64,000 bases of DNA from Clostridium pasteurianum BC1 (GCF_000389635.1 NC_021182.1:4926708-4990707); one strand, 5' to 3'; counted from the stretch's first letter, positions 35,259-46,903 are shown. Numbers and translations are program-made. Notes: a model not told the origin generated them from the letters alone.

Positions 35259-37178
35259 CTAAAATACTATGTCCATAAGTTCTTCTATGGTTTCTACAGG
35301 TTTTACCTCAATATCCTTTAATCCCTTTGGCACTTCTTTAAAATTATATTTTGGTACTGTAACAAGTTTTATTTCTTTTCTTCTTGCACCATACACTTTT
35401 TCAAATATTCCACCTACAGGCTTAATCTTGCCTCTTAATGAAATTTCTCCAGTCATAGCTACATCTTGCCTTATTGGTTTTTCTAAAAGAGCACTTATTA
35501 TACAAACAGTAATAGCTGCTCCAGCTGACGGACCATCAATCTTTCCTCCACCAATAAAATTAACATGTATATCATAATACTTTATATCCTTATCTGTAAT
35601 TTTTCTTATAACGGAAGCAGCATTAAATATGGAATCCTTCGCCATACTACCTGCAGTATCATTAAATCTTACCTTGCCATGGCCTTTTTCCTTAGCCGGA
35701 AATACTGATGCTTCTATTTCAATTGTAGATCCAACGTATCCACTTACCCCTAAACCATAGACATGACCAATTTCTAAATTATTACTTTTATCTATAGTCT
35801 CATAGGGAGTAAGTCTGCTTATACCTATGACTTCTTCTAAATCTTCCTTAGTTATATTGACTTTATCTTTTGAATTCAAGCCTTTGTTATACAAAGTGTA
35901 ACCATATACATCCGCTAAAATATTAATTGCTCTTCTTCCTTCTATAGTGTATCTGCTTATAAGCTCAGTAACACCCTTTTCTAATTTAACATTAAGTTTC
36001 TTACTGGCATTAATTACTATAGCTTCAATGTCTTTTGAAAATAATGGTTCAAAATAAACTTCTGTGCACCTTGATCTAAGTGCAGGATTAATCTCAGAGG
36101 GCTGTCTTGTAGTTGCTCCAATTAAAACAAAATCAGCTGGAGCTCCCTTTTCAAACAGATATTTTATATATTGAGGTACATTCTCATCATCTGGGTCATA
36201 ATAAGAGGACGAAAACTCTACTCTTTTATCTTCGAGAACCTTTAATAATTTATTTTGAAGAATGTTATCAAGTTCTCCAATTTCATCTATAAATAGCACT
36301 CCACCATGAGCTTCTGTTACAAGCCCTGTCTTTGGCTCTGGAACACCAATTTCAGCTAATTCTCTCTTACTACCTTGATATATTGGATCATGTACTGATC
36401 CTAAGAGAGGATTGGTAATTTCCCTTGGATCCCACCTAAGCGTAGTACCATCAACTTCAACAAACTTTGAATCTTCTTCAAAAGGTGTATACTTTAGATG
36501 TTTTGCCTCATTGAGAGCAATTCTTGCTGCGGTTGTCTTACCAACTCCTGGAGGTCCGTAAAGTATAATATGCTGAGGATAAGGTGAAGCAATCTTTGAT
36601 AATATAGCTTTTATTGCCCTCTCTTGTCCTATAATTTCTGAAAAGGCTTCTGGTCTTAATATAGACTGTATATTTTTACTAAGTTTTTTCGAATCCAATT
36701 TTTTAAAATCTTCAAGCCTCTTTAGCGTCTTAGCATTTTCAGGTCCCTTTTTCTTTTTAATTATACCCATTTTTATTTCTTCTATATACTTTTCCTGCTT
36801 ATCCATTAAAACCTGTTCAACTTCAGCCTGTAATCTATTTTCCATATATTTTTTTGCTACGTATTCAGCCATGAACTTATTAGTAGTTTCTAAGACCTCA
36901 TTAGCATTTTGTTCTGTTGGAATAGAATCTACTCCATCATGATCACAAACAATTCTATTCAATGCATACAATTTCTTATACATATCATCACTTTTCATAA
37001 ACTTTTGAAGTTTATACTTCACTACTCTAGCTTTAATTGTACCCTCATCAAATACACTTTTTAGTGTTTTCAATGTTATATCTATCTGAGCATCTAATTG
37101 TACATAATTTGTTTTTTTGTCATCTTGACTATTAGAATCAAACTGCAATTTCAAAATTTTCCTCCCCCTACTGCTCAA
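35259..37178 (-). CDS. lonC: Lon-family ATP-dependent protease, spore-former LonC type
   Basis: 639 residues. The AAA module has Walker [14 protein letters not shown] and Walker [12 protein letters not shown]. The protease domain has the catalytic Ser in [12 protein letters not shown] and Lys in [14 protein letters not shown]. In place of the classical Lon N-domain there is a charged helical N-terminus. It resembles the endospore-former-restricted Lon branch. Its start overlaps rplI by 11 bp. Confidence 0.88.
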   Translation of the reverse strand: MSSRGRKILKLQFDSNSQDDKKTNYVQLDAQIDITLKTLKSVFDEGTIKARVVKYKLQKFMKSDDMYKKLYALNRIVCDHDGVDSIPTEQNANEVLETTNKFMAEYVAKKYMENRLQAEVEQVLMDKQEKYIEEIKMGIIKKKKGPENAKTLKRLEDFKKLDSKKLSKNIQSILRPEAFSEIIGQERAIKAILSKIASPYPQHIILYGPPGVGKTTAARIALNEAKHLKYTPFEEDSKFVEVDGTTLRWDPREITNPLLGSVHDPIYQGSKRELAEIGVPEPKTGLVTEAHGGVLFIDEIGELDNILQNKLLKVLEDKRVEFSSSYYDPDDENVPQYIKYLFEKGAPADFVLIGATTRQPSEINPALRSRCTEVYFEPLFSKDIEAIVINASKKLNVKLEKGVTELISRYTIEGRRAINILADVYGYTLYNKGLNSKDKVNITKEDLEEVIGISRLTPYETIDKSNNLEIGHVYGLGVSGYVGSTIEIEASVFPAKEKGHGKVRFNDTAGSMAKDSIFNAASVIRKITDKDIKYYDIHVNFIGGGKIDGPSAGAAITVCIISALLEKPIRQDVAMTGEISLRGKIKPVGGIFEKVYGARRKEIKLVTVPKYNFKEVPKGLKDIEVKPVETIEELMDIVF

Positions 37179-37611
37179 CTATGAGTACTTTTATTTTGGT
37201 GGATACTTCAGGATAAATTTTTAGTTCGATCTCATAGCTTCCTAATTGTCTTATAGAATCTGTAACTATTTTCTTTTTATCTATATCTGCTTTTAATTGA
37301 TCTTTTATTTCTAGTGATATATCTTTACTTGTTATAGCTCCAAAAAGTCTTCCACCTTCACCAGCCTTAGCAATTATCTTTAATTCCTTGCCTTTCAACT
37401 CTTCTGCTAATTTTTGTGCTGCTTCTGTCTCTTCTAACTTCTTTTTTCTAATAGCCTCATTTTTCTGATTTAATACATGTAAATTGGCATCATTGGCTTC
37501 TTCCGCCAATTTTTTAGGAAATAGAAAATTTCTTGCATAACCATCGGATGCATTGATAACCTCACCTTTTTTTCCTGTTCCTTTTATATCTTTCAATAAT
37601 ATAACTTTCAT
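37168..37611 (-). CDS. rplI: 50S ribosomal protein bL9
   Basis: 147 residues starting [20 protein letters not shown], the invariant bL9 N-terminus, with [13 protein letters not shown]. The long central helix and C-domain are present. It is tightly packed between gdpP and lonC. Confidence 0.96.
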   Translation of the reverse strand: MKVILLKDIKGTGKKGEVINASDGYARNFLFPKKLAEEANDANLHVLNQKNEAIRKKKLEETEAAQKLAEELKGKELKIIAKAGEGGRLFGAITSKDISLEIKDQLKADIDKKKIVTDSIRQLGSYEIELKIYPEVSTKIKVLIVEQ

Positions 37612-37613
37612 TA

Positions 37614-39650
37614 CTATTCACCTTCCCTTAAGTACTTTTCAATAGATTTTTTTAATTTTTCAATAGAATAATTCATTGCATTTTTATAATCATTTATCAG
37701 ATCTTCATTTTCTGATGAAATTTTTATCTTTGTCCCAGCCATAGTCATATGTCCTCCCCCTCCAAGAGATTCCATAATAAGTTGAACATTTATACTTCCA
37801 AAGGATCTTCCACTTATTAAAACTATATCTTTGATTTTAACTAATACAAAAGAAGCTTCAATGCCTTTAATGTTTAAAAGTTCATCTGCGGCTTGAGCTG
37901 CTAATATGTTATCATCTATTGTAGATGGACATGCTGCTATGGCGATATTACCCTCTATGATTTTTGCTGATTTTATAATTTCAGATTTTTTAATAAAACT
38001 ATCCAAATCACTTGAAAAAAGCTTTTTTACATCAATTGTATCAGCCCCATGTTTTCTGAGATATGCAGCGGCCTCAAAGGTTCTAACTCCTGTTTTAAAA
38101 TAAAAATTCTTAGTATCCACACAAATTCCTGCTAAAAGTGCTTCAGCCTCCACAGGCTTCATTTTATAATCTTCATCCATATATTGTACCATTTCCGTTA
38201 CAAGTTCTGAAGTAGATGAGGCATAGGGTTCAATATAACTAAGTATAGCATCCTTAACCACATCAACTGACTTTCTATGATGATCTATTATCACTACTTT
38301 TTTAAATCTTTTTAATATGGCGGGATTTTCCACATAAGCTGAATTGTTTACATCAACTAATATTAATAAACTATTATCATCTATCAATTCTTCAGATTCA
38401 ATGCTGCTTTTTAAATTATTTACATAGTCCTTATCTTTTTTTAATTTTTTATAAATGTATTTTACGCTGTCATTTAAAGAATCAATTAGTATATAGCTTT
38501 CCTTTCTAAAATTTCTAACTCCACTATATATACCTATTGCTCCTCCCAGACAATCAATATCAGGATTACTATGTCCCATTATAATTACACTGCTGCTTTC
38601 CTTTACGAGATTCACTAAAGATTGACCTATAACTCTGGCTCTCACCTTTGTTCTCTTTTCTACTTCTTTAGTTTTACCACCATAAAATAGCATTTTATCA
38701 TTATATTTCATAACAGCCTGATCTCCGCCCCTGCTTAATGCAAGCTCTTTAGCAGATACAGCAAAATTGTAATTTTCAATAGGTGTTGCCCCACCTCTTC
38801 CTATGCCCATGCTAAGAGTTACCGCCAGTGTATTCCCAGTATTTATTTCTCTAACAATATCTAAAATTTCAAATTTCTTTTCCATCTCTTTTTTTATGCT
38901 TTTATTTTGTATAACCAAAACATATTTTCCATGAGAATATGTTTTGAACATTGCATTAATACTTTGGGCATAGCTATTTATATTTCTCTCCACCTCTGCT
39001 ATTAAAAGTGGTTTCTTGTCTTCCGGAGTACTTTTAACTACCTCATCTAAATTATCAACCTCTATAAGGGCCACAGATTCTTTTATATTTTCAATTTCTA
39101 TAAGTAATTCGTGCTTATCACTTACATCATAAAAATATAAAAGAATTATATTGTCTCTGGAATTTCTACTATCAGTATTTCCTATGGTATCAACAGAGCT
39201 TGCATGCATATCATAATACTTTTCATGAATTTTAAGCTCACTGTAATTATTCTTTTTACCTCTTAAAATATCTTCTACGTTAATACCTTTAATTATCTCA
39301 TCAATTTTTTTCCCTAACACATCTTTATTATCAAAAATTATTGATAAATTTTGATTATACCAAAGTACATTTCCTTTGTTATTTATAATAATAAGTGGAA
39401 AAGGCAACTTTACCAAAGTATTCTTTGTAGCAGAATCCAATTTAGATGAAAAATCTTCAATAAATCTTTTCCATTCATTTTTCTTTATTTGAATATTTTT
39501 TATATTATAGAGAGTAAGTAGTAAAAGAACTCCTAGTGCCATAAATCCTATAATATAATGATTATACAAAAATATTACTACAATGAGTATAGCTATTATT
39601 ATAATATATACAAAATTATTCGGGTAAGAATAATCATACTTATCTTTCAT
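37614..39650 (-). CDS. gdpP: Cyclic-di-AMP phosphodiesterase GdpP
   Basis: About 678 residues from ATG 39650 (SD AGGTG). Two N-terminal membrane helices, a PAS-like domain, a degenerate GGDEF domain and DHH/DHHA1 phosphodiesterase domains ([31 protein letters not shown]) are visible. It degrades c-di-AMP at the membrane and so affects wall and potassium homeostasis. Confidence 0.93.
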   Translation of the reverse strand: MKDKYDYSYPNNFVYIIIIAILIVVIFLYNHYIIGFMALGVLLLLTLYNIKNIQIKKNEWKRFIEDFSSKLDSATKNTLVKLPFPLIIINNKGNVLWYNQNLSIIFDNKDVLGKKIDEIIKGINVEDILRGKKNNYSELKIHEKYYDMHASSVDTIGNTDSRNSRDNIILLYFYDVSDKHELLIEIENIKESVALIEVDNLDEVVKSTPEDKKPLLIAEVERNINSYAQSINAMFKTYSHGKYVLVIQNKSIKKEMEKKFEILDIVREINTGNTLAVTLSMGIGRGGATPIENYNFAVSAKELALSRGGDQAVMKYNDKMLFYGGKTKEVEKRTKVRARVIGQSLVNLVKESSSVIIMGHSNPDIDCLGGAIGIYSGVRNFRKESYILIDSLNDSVKYIYKKLKKDKDYVNNLKSSIESEELIDDNSLLILVDVNNSAYVENPAILKRFKKVVIIDHHRKSVDVVKDAILSYIEPYASSTSELVTEMVQYMDEDYKMKPVEAEALLAGICVDTKNFYFKTGVRTFEAAAYLRKHGADTIDVKKLFSSDLDSFIKKSEIIKSAKIIEGNIAIAACPSTIDDNILAAQAADELLNIKGIEASFVLVKIKDIVLISGRSFGSINVQLIMESLGGGGHMTMAGTKIKISSENEDLINDYKNAMNYSIEKLKKSIEKYLREGE

Positions 39651-39655
39651 ACTAT

Positions 39656-40642
39656 TCACCTAATTTTTCTAATCCTATTTGGATCAAGTTTTCTAGAATC
39701 CACTATAAGTTCTATTATACCTATAATCATAAATAAAGAATAATATGCCAAAAGTACTAATATAATGGTTATTACTATAAATCCATTTGATAATTTAAGT
39801 TTATGCCTAAGAAAATAGATTACAGCAGCAATACCATTTATGGCTAATACTAATGAGAGTAATGCATAAGTAGAATAAAAAATATAATTTCCTATAAGCA
39901 TATTTCTACTTTTAAAAATTAAACCTATGCATACTAAAACTATCATAAAAGCACCAATTAGACTTGGTATATAAAAGTATGTTATTCCCTTCAGTTTATC
40001 AACTTGAACTTTTAGTCGTGAAAATATGGCTTCAGTCATCTTATAATTAAAAAATGCTAATACTAATGACGCTATAATTACCATACCAGGTAATATCCAA
40101 ATTATTTGGTTCCTATTAAGCATTATATTACTTGGAAGTGACCTTTCAAGTTGATCTTTGGCTACCCCCATACTCAAATACATATTTTTAGTTATACTTA
40201 TAGATTCATTAAAAGTACTTACAATGTTATCTACAAATCCTATAACTCCATTTTTATATATAAATAATGATATTAAAAATAAATTTATTATTACAACTAT
40301 TCCAAAGGCTGCAGATAAATATATCATGGTTTTTGAAGCTTTTTTATGCTTTATAATACAATATCCTAGAGTTAATCCTACAAAAAATGAAATAATTATA
40401 AGTTGTAATGCTATTATTGGACCTATAACAAATACTCCTACTAAAGCTCCACACATTAAGGACGTAAAAGCATATTTAAATCCATTTCTTGCATAGGTCA
40501 ATGCAATTGGTATTGGTAATGCAAGATAAGCAATCATATCTATAAAAGGAATATAAATAGATATAAGCATAGTGACTACTAAAATTGCTGCCATTATTCC
40601 TGATTCTACTAATGCCTTTGTATTATATTTTTTATTATGCAT
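39656..40642 (-). CDS. DUF2232 (YybS-like) membrane protein
   Basis: 328 residues, about eight to nine membrane helices (ALVESGIMAAILVVTMLISI onward), SD AGGAGG. It has conserved linkage to gdpP-rplI. Its function is not established; the fold resembles S-component-type small-molecule transporters. Confidence 0.8.
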   Translation of the reverse strand: MHNKKYNTKALVESGIMAAILVVTMLISIYIPFIDMIAYLALPIPIALTYARNGFKYAFTSLMCGALVGVFVIGPIIALQLIIISFFVGLTLGYCIIKHKKASKTMIYLSAAFGIVVIINLFLISLFIYKNGVIGFVDNIVSTFNESISITKNMYLSMGVAKDQLERSLPSNIMLNRNQIIWILPGMVIIASLVLAFFNYKMTEAIFSRLKVQVDKLKGITYFYIPSLIGAFMIVLVCIGLIFKSRNMLIGNYIFYSTYALLSLVLAINGIAAVIYFLRHKLKLSNGFIVITIILVLLAYYSLFMIIGIIELIVDSRKLDPNRIRKIR

Positions 40643-40693
40643 ATTTTCCTCCTAAACCTCCACTATATATCACCAGTATTCTTTGTTAAATTT

Positions 40694-41011
40694 TTAATTT
40701 CTATCCTTTAAATGATTATACAATTTACTTAAATCCTTCCCGTCCTTTTCAATACCATCCTCTTCAATTATACCCAATTTTAATTTTTTCTTCATTTCCT
40801 CATCAATTTCAAGATGAGAATACCCTAGTCTCCCCCCAAGTACGTATAATAATATTATTGCCCCGGAAATACATTCTAATATTGCATCCTGTGCTGCATT
40901 GCTTCCCTTAGTAAAAAGTTTATATAAATCACCTATTATACATATCAAATTAGCTTTTAATTCCTCAATAGTCTTCACATCTGACATTATCTTAAAATCT
41001 TCTCTTCTCAT
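40694..41011 (-). CDS. MazG-like protein
   Basis: About 105 residues (start uncertain: ATG 41011 or 41023). TIEELKANLICIIGDLYKLF and a helical pattern match the short clostridial MazG-like family found upstream of DUF2232/gdpP. Full metal-binding ExxE motifs are not obvious, so nucleotide pyrophosphatase activity is uncertain. Confidence 0.65.
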   Translation of the reverse strand: MRREDFKIMSDVKTIEELKANLICIIGDLYKLFTKGSNAAQDAILECISGAIILLYVLGGRLGYSHLEIDEEMKKKLKLGIIEEDGIEKDGKDLSKLYNHLKDRN

Positions 41012-41133
41012 CTCCGCAATCATCCCCTTTAAACCCTTTATTACTATTTTAGTTATTTTTCAATGTTTATGCAACTACAGATATTTTATTATCAAGGAAT
41101 CTTACTAAAATGAAGCCTACTAAACAGTTACAA

Positions 41134-41165
41134 AAATAAGCAGCCATAAAAAATTATTGGCTGCT
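41134..41165 (-). terminator. Terminator of the lipoprotein gene
   Basis: AGCAGCC...GGCTGCT followed by T-rich sequence on the minus strand, just past the lipoprotein stop. Confidence 0.7.
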
Positions 41166-41176
41166 TTACTGACAAA

Positions 41177-42001
41177 CTATTTTATATCCTCTGTTTTTTG
41201 AATATCTATTTTAAATATCTTCCATTGATTATTAACTTTTTTAAGATGCATTACTCCAGTGGTTTTATTATTTTTAAAGTCAGAATTATCTCTCTTGGTA
41301 ATAGTTTCTATAAAACCTACTGCAGTATCTTTATCGGATTTATCTTTATATGCATCAGCCTCTTCAAGATTATATGCTAAATCATATTTATCAAATATAT
41401 CTAATTGATCATCTCTAAACTTATTATAGCTATCATTATTACTTGGATCTATTGTACTCATATATTTATTTATGTCCTTTTCATTTAAAGCTTGTATATT
41501 ATTATATACAGCTTCATAAATATCATCTTTAAATTCTACATTTAAAACCTCTTCGCTATCTATTTTCCAATTATTGTTCACTTTTTTCAAATTGTCCACA
41601 TATAAAGTTCTATTGTCTAAAAATCCAGGCCCTGTAACCTTTGTTGTAGTTATTACATACTGCACTTGAGCTTCTTTATCCGAACTATTAATCACCGTTG
41701 GCTCAGATACCTCCGCCTTAACCTTAAAATTATCGAAATAGTATTTTTTATCTAACTTTTCTTCATTGTATGTATCTGTATCCTTAACAAATGTGGATAA
41801 ATAGTTATTTATGTTTTTATCACTTAGAGCCTTTGCTTTATCATTTATAAGCTTTATTATATTATTATCATTTGTATTAACTACTGAATTTTGTTTAACT
41901 TGATTAGTGTTATTTTTTGCACTATTACTAACAGCTTCACACCCAGCTAAAGAAATACTAAATATGGCTGCTGCAATAATAACTATTAATTTCTTTTTCA
42001 T
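41177..42001 (-). CDS. Lipoprotein with two NTF2-like repeats
   Basis: About 274 residues from ATG 42001 (SD AGGTGGG). The signal peptide has lipobox SLAGCEA. Two similar halves follow (KALSDKNINNYLSTF...KKVNNNWKID and QALNEKDINKYMSTI...KKVNNQWKIF), each with an NTF2-like pattern. It is a surface lipoprotein of unknown role. Confidence 0.75.
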   Translation of the reverse strand: MKKKLIVIIAAAIFSISLAGCEAVSNSAKNNTNQVKQNSVVNTNDNNIIKLINDKAKALSDKNINNYLSTFVKDTDTYNEEKLDKKYYFDNFKVKAEVSEPTVINSSDKEAQVQYVITTTKVTGPGFLDNRTLYVDNLKKVNNNWKIDSEEVLNVEFKDDIYEAVYNNIQALNEKDINKYMSTIDPSNNDSYNKFRDDQLDIFDKYDLAYNLEEADAYKDKSDKDTAVGFIETITKRDNSDFKNNKTTGVMHLKKVNNQWKIFKIDIQKTEDIK

Positions 42002-42071
42002 AAAATATCCCACCTATTTTTATAATATCAATTTATTATATTAAATATTTACACTATACTTCAATGGTAGT

Positions 42072-43514
42072 TTATGTCATATCCTTTATGACCTCTCCTA
42101 TAATTTTAAAACCTTCCTCTATTTGTTCTTTCGTATTTCTTCCAATCCCCAACCTAAAAGTATCTTTCCCAGATTCATCCACGTAAAAAATATCTCCTGC
42201 TGTAAAAATAACATTTCTGGAATAACATTTTCTTAAAACTTCTCTTGAATTAATTTCCTTTAGCTTTATAAATAAGTGAATTCCTCCTTCACCATATATA
42301 CATTCACAAGGTATATATTTTTTAATACACTGTACAGCAAATTTATATTTTTCTTTATATTCTCTCCTAACCTTTTTAAGATACTTCTCAAAACTACCTT
42401 CTTTCAGGTATTCATAAAAAACTGCCTGATCTAAAAAAGAAGTGTGTATATTTCTGCTTCTCTTTACACTCTCCATTACTGAAATTAGTTTTTTATCAGC
42501 TAATATCCATCCAATTCTAATACCAGGGAACAGAATCTTAGAAAAACTTCCCGCATATATTACGCTGTTACCTTCACCTGAAATTGCAGCTATTGGGGCA
42601 ATATGAGATCCAGAATATCTCAATTCTTCATTAAATCCATCTTCAATTATAGGGATTTTGTATTTCTTAAAAATATTGTAAATTTCCACCCTTTTTTGAG
42701 ATGACATAACGATTCCTGTGGGATTATGATAAGAAGGTATAATATATGCCAGTTTTACATTACAGTTAGCATTAAGCTTACTTATGAGATCATTTACATT
42801 CATACCATCTTCCTCCATGGATATTCCTATTATATTTAATCCATGAAGCTTCATAAGTTTTATAGCTGTATTATGAGTTGGATTTTCAGTTAATATAGTA
42901 TCCCCCTCATTAGTAAGTGAAGCTAATGTTAAATCAAAGCCCTCTGTAAATCCATTAGTAATCAATATATCTTTATCTTTTATATCTACACCTTTTTTAG
43001 TCATGTAGACCAGTAACTCATCTATAAGCGGCTTATACCCTTTAGCATATCCATAATTCAGGAGTCTGTTTCCCTCTAACGAAATTCTATTTAAAAATGC
43101 TCTTTTAAAATCTTCAATATTAAACAAACTCTCATCTGGTGCTATGCTCTTAAAAGATATCATTCCTTTTTTATACTGAAGCTCATGTTTCATAATATCC
43201 AATTTTTCTGAACTTACAGCATATTTATTTATTCTATTACTCCAATCTAAGCACCATTTTTCCTGCTTATTTAGATGTAATTCATTTATAAAGGTTCCTT
43301 TTCCCTTTTTTATGCATATAAATCCTTCATCTTCTAAGAACTCATAGGCTGTTATTATTGTATTTCTACTTACTTTAAGCACTATAGATAATTCTCTAGT
43401 AGAAGGTAATTTTTCTCCACCTTGAAACATTCCTTTTAATATCATGTCTTTTATATAGTTTTTTACTTGCAAATATATAGGGGAATCTCCATTAAGTTTT
43501 ATATCTAAAAACAT
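42072..43514 (-). CDS. MocR/PdxR-type regulator (GntR HTH fused to aminotransferase fold)
   Basis: 480 residues. The N-terminal GntR HTH is QGGEKLPSTRELSIVLKVSRNTI. The C-terminal class I aminotransferase fold has the PLP Lys in YAGSFSKILFPGIRIGW and IPSYHNPTGIVMS. Members sense PLP or amino compounds. No vitamin B6 genes are adjacent, so the target is open. Confidence 0.85.
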   Translation of the reverse strand: MFLDIKLNGDSPIYLQVKNYIKDMILKGMFQGGEKLPSTRELSIVLKVSRNTIITAYEFLEDEGFICIKKGKGTFINELHLNKQEKWCLDWSNRINKYAVSSEKLDIMKHELQYKKGMISFKSIAPDESLFNIEDFKRAFLNRISLEGNRLLNYGYAKGYKPLIDELLVYMTKKGVDIKDKDILITNGFTEGFDLTLASLTNEGDTILTENPTHNTAIKLMKLHGLNIIGISMEEDGMNVNDLISKLNANCNVKLAYIIPSYHNPTGIVMSSQKRVEIYNIFKKYKIPIIEDGFNEELRYSGSHIAPIAAISGEGNSVIYAGSFSKILFPGIRIGWILADKKLISVMESVKRSRNIHTSFLDQAVFYEYLKEGSFEKYLKKVRREYKEKYKFAVQCIKKYIPCECIYGEGGIHLFIKLKEINSREVLRKCYSRNVIFTAGDIFYVDESGKDTFRLGIGRNTKEQIEEGFKIIGEVIKDMT

Positions 43515-43585
43515 GGTCCCACCTCTTTAGTCTCTTAAGACTTATCAAACTTCCTCATATTATTTATTATGACTTAAAAATACAA

Positions 43586-43626
43586 AAAAATAAATAGCCT
43601 TAACTATATTAACAGGCCATTTATTT
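43586..43626 (-). terminator. Terminator after mntH
   Basis: AAATGGCCTGTTAA...TTAAGGCTATTT followed by TATTTTTTT on the minus strand. Confidence 0.6.
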
Positions 43627-43634
43627 TAAACTTT

Positions 43635-44888
43635 TTATAAAATTTTTTTAAATAAAGGTCCAAAGGTCAATATGAAAGTGAGAATTATTAAAATACCAAT
43701 AGTTCCCCAACCAATTATATTAGCTAAACTTTTATTAACATACTTACCCATAACTTCTTTATTGTTTACCATAAGCATCATACAAATTAAAACCACAGGT
43801 AAAAGCACTCCATTAATCACCTGAGTTAATAAAGTAATTCTAATAAGAGGTGCTCCAGGTATTAATATTATTACTACACCAATTACCATTATTGCAGTGA
43901 ATAATATATAAAACTGTGGTGCCTCATTCATAGTCTTATCTATACCAGCTTCAAACCCAAAGGCTTCACATATATAGAAAGCCGTTGCCAACGGGAGTAT
44001 AGTTGCTGAAAATATAGATGCCACTAATAATCCAAATGCAAATATTTCCGAAGCAAAATTTCCTGCTAAAGGCTTTAATGCCACAGCAGCATCTTTAGCT
44101 TCATTAATTGAAATACCTTTTACATGTAAAGTTGCTGCACAAGCTACTATTATAAAAAAGGCAACAACCACTGTAATGGTACATCCTATAATTACATCGC
44201 ATAATTCAAATTTATAATCCTCAATCTTTATCCCCTTCTCTATTACAGAAGATTGCATATAAAATTGCATCCATGGAGCTATAGTAGTACCTACTATACC
44301 TATTACCATACTCAAGCTATTTTCATTTATATCTAAAGATGGCTTCACAATAGATGTACCTATTTCATTCCAATTTGGATGAGCCATTATTGCAGAAACT
44401 ATATATGATAGTAAAAATACGCTAAATATTAAAAATATCTTTTCTGAAGACTTATAAGTACCTTTAACAACCATAAACCATACAAGTATTGCCCCTAATG
44501 GTACAGATATATACTTTGATATTCCAAAAACCTGCATGCTTCCAGCCACCCCTGCAAACTCAGTAGCCGTATTTCCTATATCTGCTATTATAAGCCCTAA
44601 AAATATAAAAAAAGTAATTTTTACACCAAAGTTTTCTCTTATTAAATCTGCCAAACCTTTCTTTGTAACTATACCCATTCGTGCATTCATCTCTTGAACT
44701 ACAAGAAGTACAATAAAGGCAGGTATTAATGTCCATAACAATTTATAACCATAAGTTGCACCTGCTATAGAATAAGCAGTTATCCCTCCTGCATCGTTGT
44801 CCACACTTCCAGTAATAATTCCCGGTCCTAAAATACCAAGAAATAGGATAATTTTACCCATAAGAGTATTTTTCTTATTAGCTTCCAT
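43635..44888 (-). CDS. mntH: Nramp-family divalent metal transporter
   Basis: 417 residues, 11-12 helices. GPGIITGSVDNDAGGITAYS is a variant of the Nramp TM1 motif (canonical DPGN; here SVDNDAGG), and TIAPWMQFYMQSS is in TM6. The altered TM1 motif could mean selectivity other than Mn2+, perhaps Mg2+. It is 17 bp downstream of the MgtE-like gene, so the two are co-transcribed. Confidence 0.85.
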   Translation of the reverse strand: MEANKKNTLMGKIILFLGILGPGIITGSVDNDAGGITAYSIAGATYGYKLLWTLIPAFIVLLVVQEMNARMGIVTKKGLADLIRENFGVKITFFIFLGLIIADIGNTATEFAGVAGSMQVFGISKYISVPLGAILVWFMVVKGTYKSSEKIFLIFSVFLLSYIVSAIMAHPNWNEIGTSIVKPSLDINENSLSMVIGIVGTTIAPWMQFYMQSSVIEKGIKIEDYKFELCDVIIGCTITVVVAFFIIVACAATLHVKGISINEAKDAAVALKPLAGNFASEIFAFGLLVASIFSATILPLATAFYICEAFGFEAGIDKTMNEAPQFYILFTAIMVIGVVIILIPGAPLIRITLLTQVINGVLLPVVLICMMLMVNNKEVMGKYVNKSLANIIGWGTIGILIILTFILTFGPLFKKIL

Positions 44889-44905
44889 TTTAATTTCCTC
44901 CCGTC

Positions 44906-46135
44906 TTATCCTATTCTTCTTTTAGTCTTTAAAAGTTCATATATTATATCATTTATAATGACATTACCTAAAAGATTCATTTCATTATTTACAATAGGAA
45001 CAGCAAGAAGATTATATTTAGAAACTATTTTTATTAACTCATGTATGTCATCTTTATCAAGTATATAGGCAAAATTTCTATTCATTATATTATCTAACTT
45101 ATCCTTTGAATCAGATATAATAATATCTCTTAAAGATAAGGTTCCTATAAGTTTATTATTATTATCTACTACATAAATACAATACATTTCGTCTTCTTCT
45201 GGTTTTAATTTTCTAAGTATATTAATGGCCTCTTCTATAGTCAAATCTGATTTAAGTGAAATGTATTCAGTAGACATTAAACTTCCTACTTCATTATCTT
45301 CATACTCCATAAGTTCTCTTACTTCATCAGAAGATTCTTTTTCCATGTTATTCAGAAGTTCTTCTGCCTTATGTTCACTTAAACCATCTAGAATATCTGC
45401 TACTTCATCTGCTGGCATTTCTTCCAATATATCTGCTACTTTATCAGTAGATAAATTATTTATTAAATTAAGTTGTGCATCCTCTTCCATTTGCTCTAAT
45501 ACATCTGCTGCTTTTGCATTATCCAAGCTGGAAAAAATCTTCATTCCTGTATTTCCATCAAAATCTTCAATGATATCAGCTAAATCAGATGGATGTAAAA
45601 TAGATAATTTATTATAAGTTTTAGAAAGCATAATGTTTTCATTTGAACTAAAAATAGTTTCTACATCATTCCACAATATAAGTTTATTGGATACCTTTAA
45701 TCCCATCTTCATAAGTGGCTTTGCAACTCCAATTCTTCTAAGTACACCTTCTGTTCCAATGTCTACAGCAACTATAAAAATTCCTGATACTAAATTTGCC
45801 AGACGTATATCATTTACCCTCACAACTTTTCTTCCATTTACATCTATAATCTGTTTATCTAACACGTGATGTGCTAAAAACATTATGTCCTTAGAATCGC
45901 TATTCTTAATTTCATCACATATTATAACATATTGTCCATCCTCTTTATTTATGGATATATTTTTTGAACTTATGAATATAATACCATCAGAAGTTTTTAC
46001 TTTTATAGCTTCAACTCTAGGAGTCTTAAGTTGATTTCTTATACCTAAATCCTTAACTTTTCCAACTACTTTTCGATCTCTAGTTAGAATTTTTCTTCCA
46101 AGGACTCTACTTAAATAAAAACTGTTCATTTCCAT
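44906..46135 (-). CDS. Soluble MgtE-N/CBS protein with PRC-barrel domain
   Basis: 409 residues. The N-terminal PRC-barrel-like segment is LGRKILTRDRKVVGKVKDLG. A second PRC-like repeat follows, then the MgtE N superhelix (HPSDLADIIEDF, LEEMPADEVADIL) and two CBS domains. There is no MgtE transmembrane domain. It is co-transcribed with the Nramp transporter and probably senses Mg2+/Mn2+ and gates it. Confidence 0.85.
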   Translation of the reverse strand: MEMNSFYLSRVLGRKILTRDRKVVGKVKDLGIRNQLKTPRVEAIKVKTSDGIIFISSKNISINKEDGQYVIICDEIKNSDSKDIMFLAHHVLDKQIIDVNGRKVVRVNDIRLANLVSGIFIVAVDIGTEGVLRRIGVAKPLMKMGLKVSNKLILWNDVETIFSSNENIMLSKTYNKLSILHPSDLADIIEDFDGNTGMKIFSSLDNAKAADVLEQMEEDAQLNLINNLSTDKVADILEEMPADEVADILDGLSEHKAEELLNNMEKESSDEVRELMEYEDNEVGSLMSTEYISLKSDLTIEEAINILRKLKPEEDEMYCIYVVDNNNKLIGTLSLRDIIISDSKDKLDNIMNRNFAYILDKDDIHELIKIVSKYNLLAVPIVNNEMNLLGNVIINDIIYELLKTKRRIG

Positions 46136-46330
46136 AATACATCCTCCTTTTTAGGAAGAATGCATTACAAAAAATATTAATGTATGTACACTCTTCCTCT
46201 AATTATTCAATTTTAATATTTTATAATTATGGTTGGGTCCACTGTCCATTAATACAATCACTCTCCACTTCTAAGATATCAAATAAAATTTAATAAGTTT
46301 ATTTACATTATTATTATATTCCTATGCTTG
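46136..46330 (-). promoter_or_regulatory. Leader of the MgtE-like/mntH operon with competing hairpins
   Basis: TTGCAT, 16 bp, TATAAT near 46315-46345 suggests a leader of about 165 nt. Its 3' part forms AGGAAGAGTG...CATTCTTCCT. The second arm is also complementary to the SD region AGGAGGATG that follows within 15 nt, so two exclusive folds are possible. No known metal riboswitch consensus was recognised. The rest of the gap to 46580 shows nothing. Confidence 0.4.
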
Positions 46331-46580
46331 ATAAATGCAACTATATATACTAAATTTTGTCCAATATCCTTCATTATTTAATATATATTGGCAATTATTT
46401 AATTTATTTTAAAATTTCATTAGTTTGCACATAAATTTATCAATTAATTTAATTATATAAACTTTAATCTACGAAATAGTTCATTAAAACATTAATACCA
46501 TTAAGTCTTTTCTTAAATTTTTTTTGTGTAACTGTATAGCTATGTAGATACGTCTAAAGGTTACTGAACAAATTTAGGAT

Positions 46581-46620
46581 AAAAAATTAAGCTCCTGAAA
46601 AATCAGGAGCTTAATTTTTT
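46581..46620 (-). terminator. Terminator of rpsF-ssb-rpsR
   Basis: AAAAAATTAAGCTCCTGA and its complement form a strong stem right at the rpsR stop. Confidence 0.85.
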
Positions 46621-46903
46621 ATTCAGTTGTGAATGGTAGTAAAGCTATATTTCTTGATCTCTTAATTGATTCAGTTAACATTCTCTGATGTTTAGCACAG
46701 TTTCCAGAAATTCTTCTAGGAAGAATTTTACCTCTTTCTGTGATATATTTTCTTAATTTATTAATATCTTTATAATCTATATGATCAGCTTTATCCATGC
46801 AGAATGAACAAACTTTTCTCTTCATTCTTCTGCCTCTTGGACCGCCTTTTCTTGAATCTCTTCCATCTCTTCCGTCTCTACTATTTCCATTTTCTCTACT
46901 CAT
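46619..46903 (-). CDS. rpsR: 30S ribosomal protein bS18
   Basis: 94 residues. An Arg/Gly/Asp-rich extension precedes the core ([31 protein letters not shown]). CSFC and the later Cys make it the zinc-binding (C+) form. It is last of the rpsF-ssb-rpsR operon. Confidence 0.95.
   Translation of the reverse strand: MSRENGNSRDGRDGRDSRKGGPRGRRMKRKVCSFCMDKADHIDYKDINKLRKYITERGKILPRRISGNCAKHQRMLTESIKRSRNIALLPFTTE

Noticed and set aside
46136..46330. yybP-ykoY, M-box or NiCo metal riboswitch before the MgtE-like gene
   Set aside because: None of the conserved loop sequences of these classes could be found, so only a generic leader is reported.
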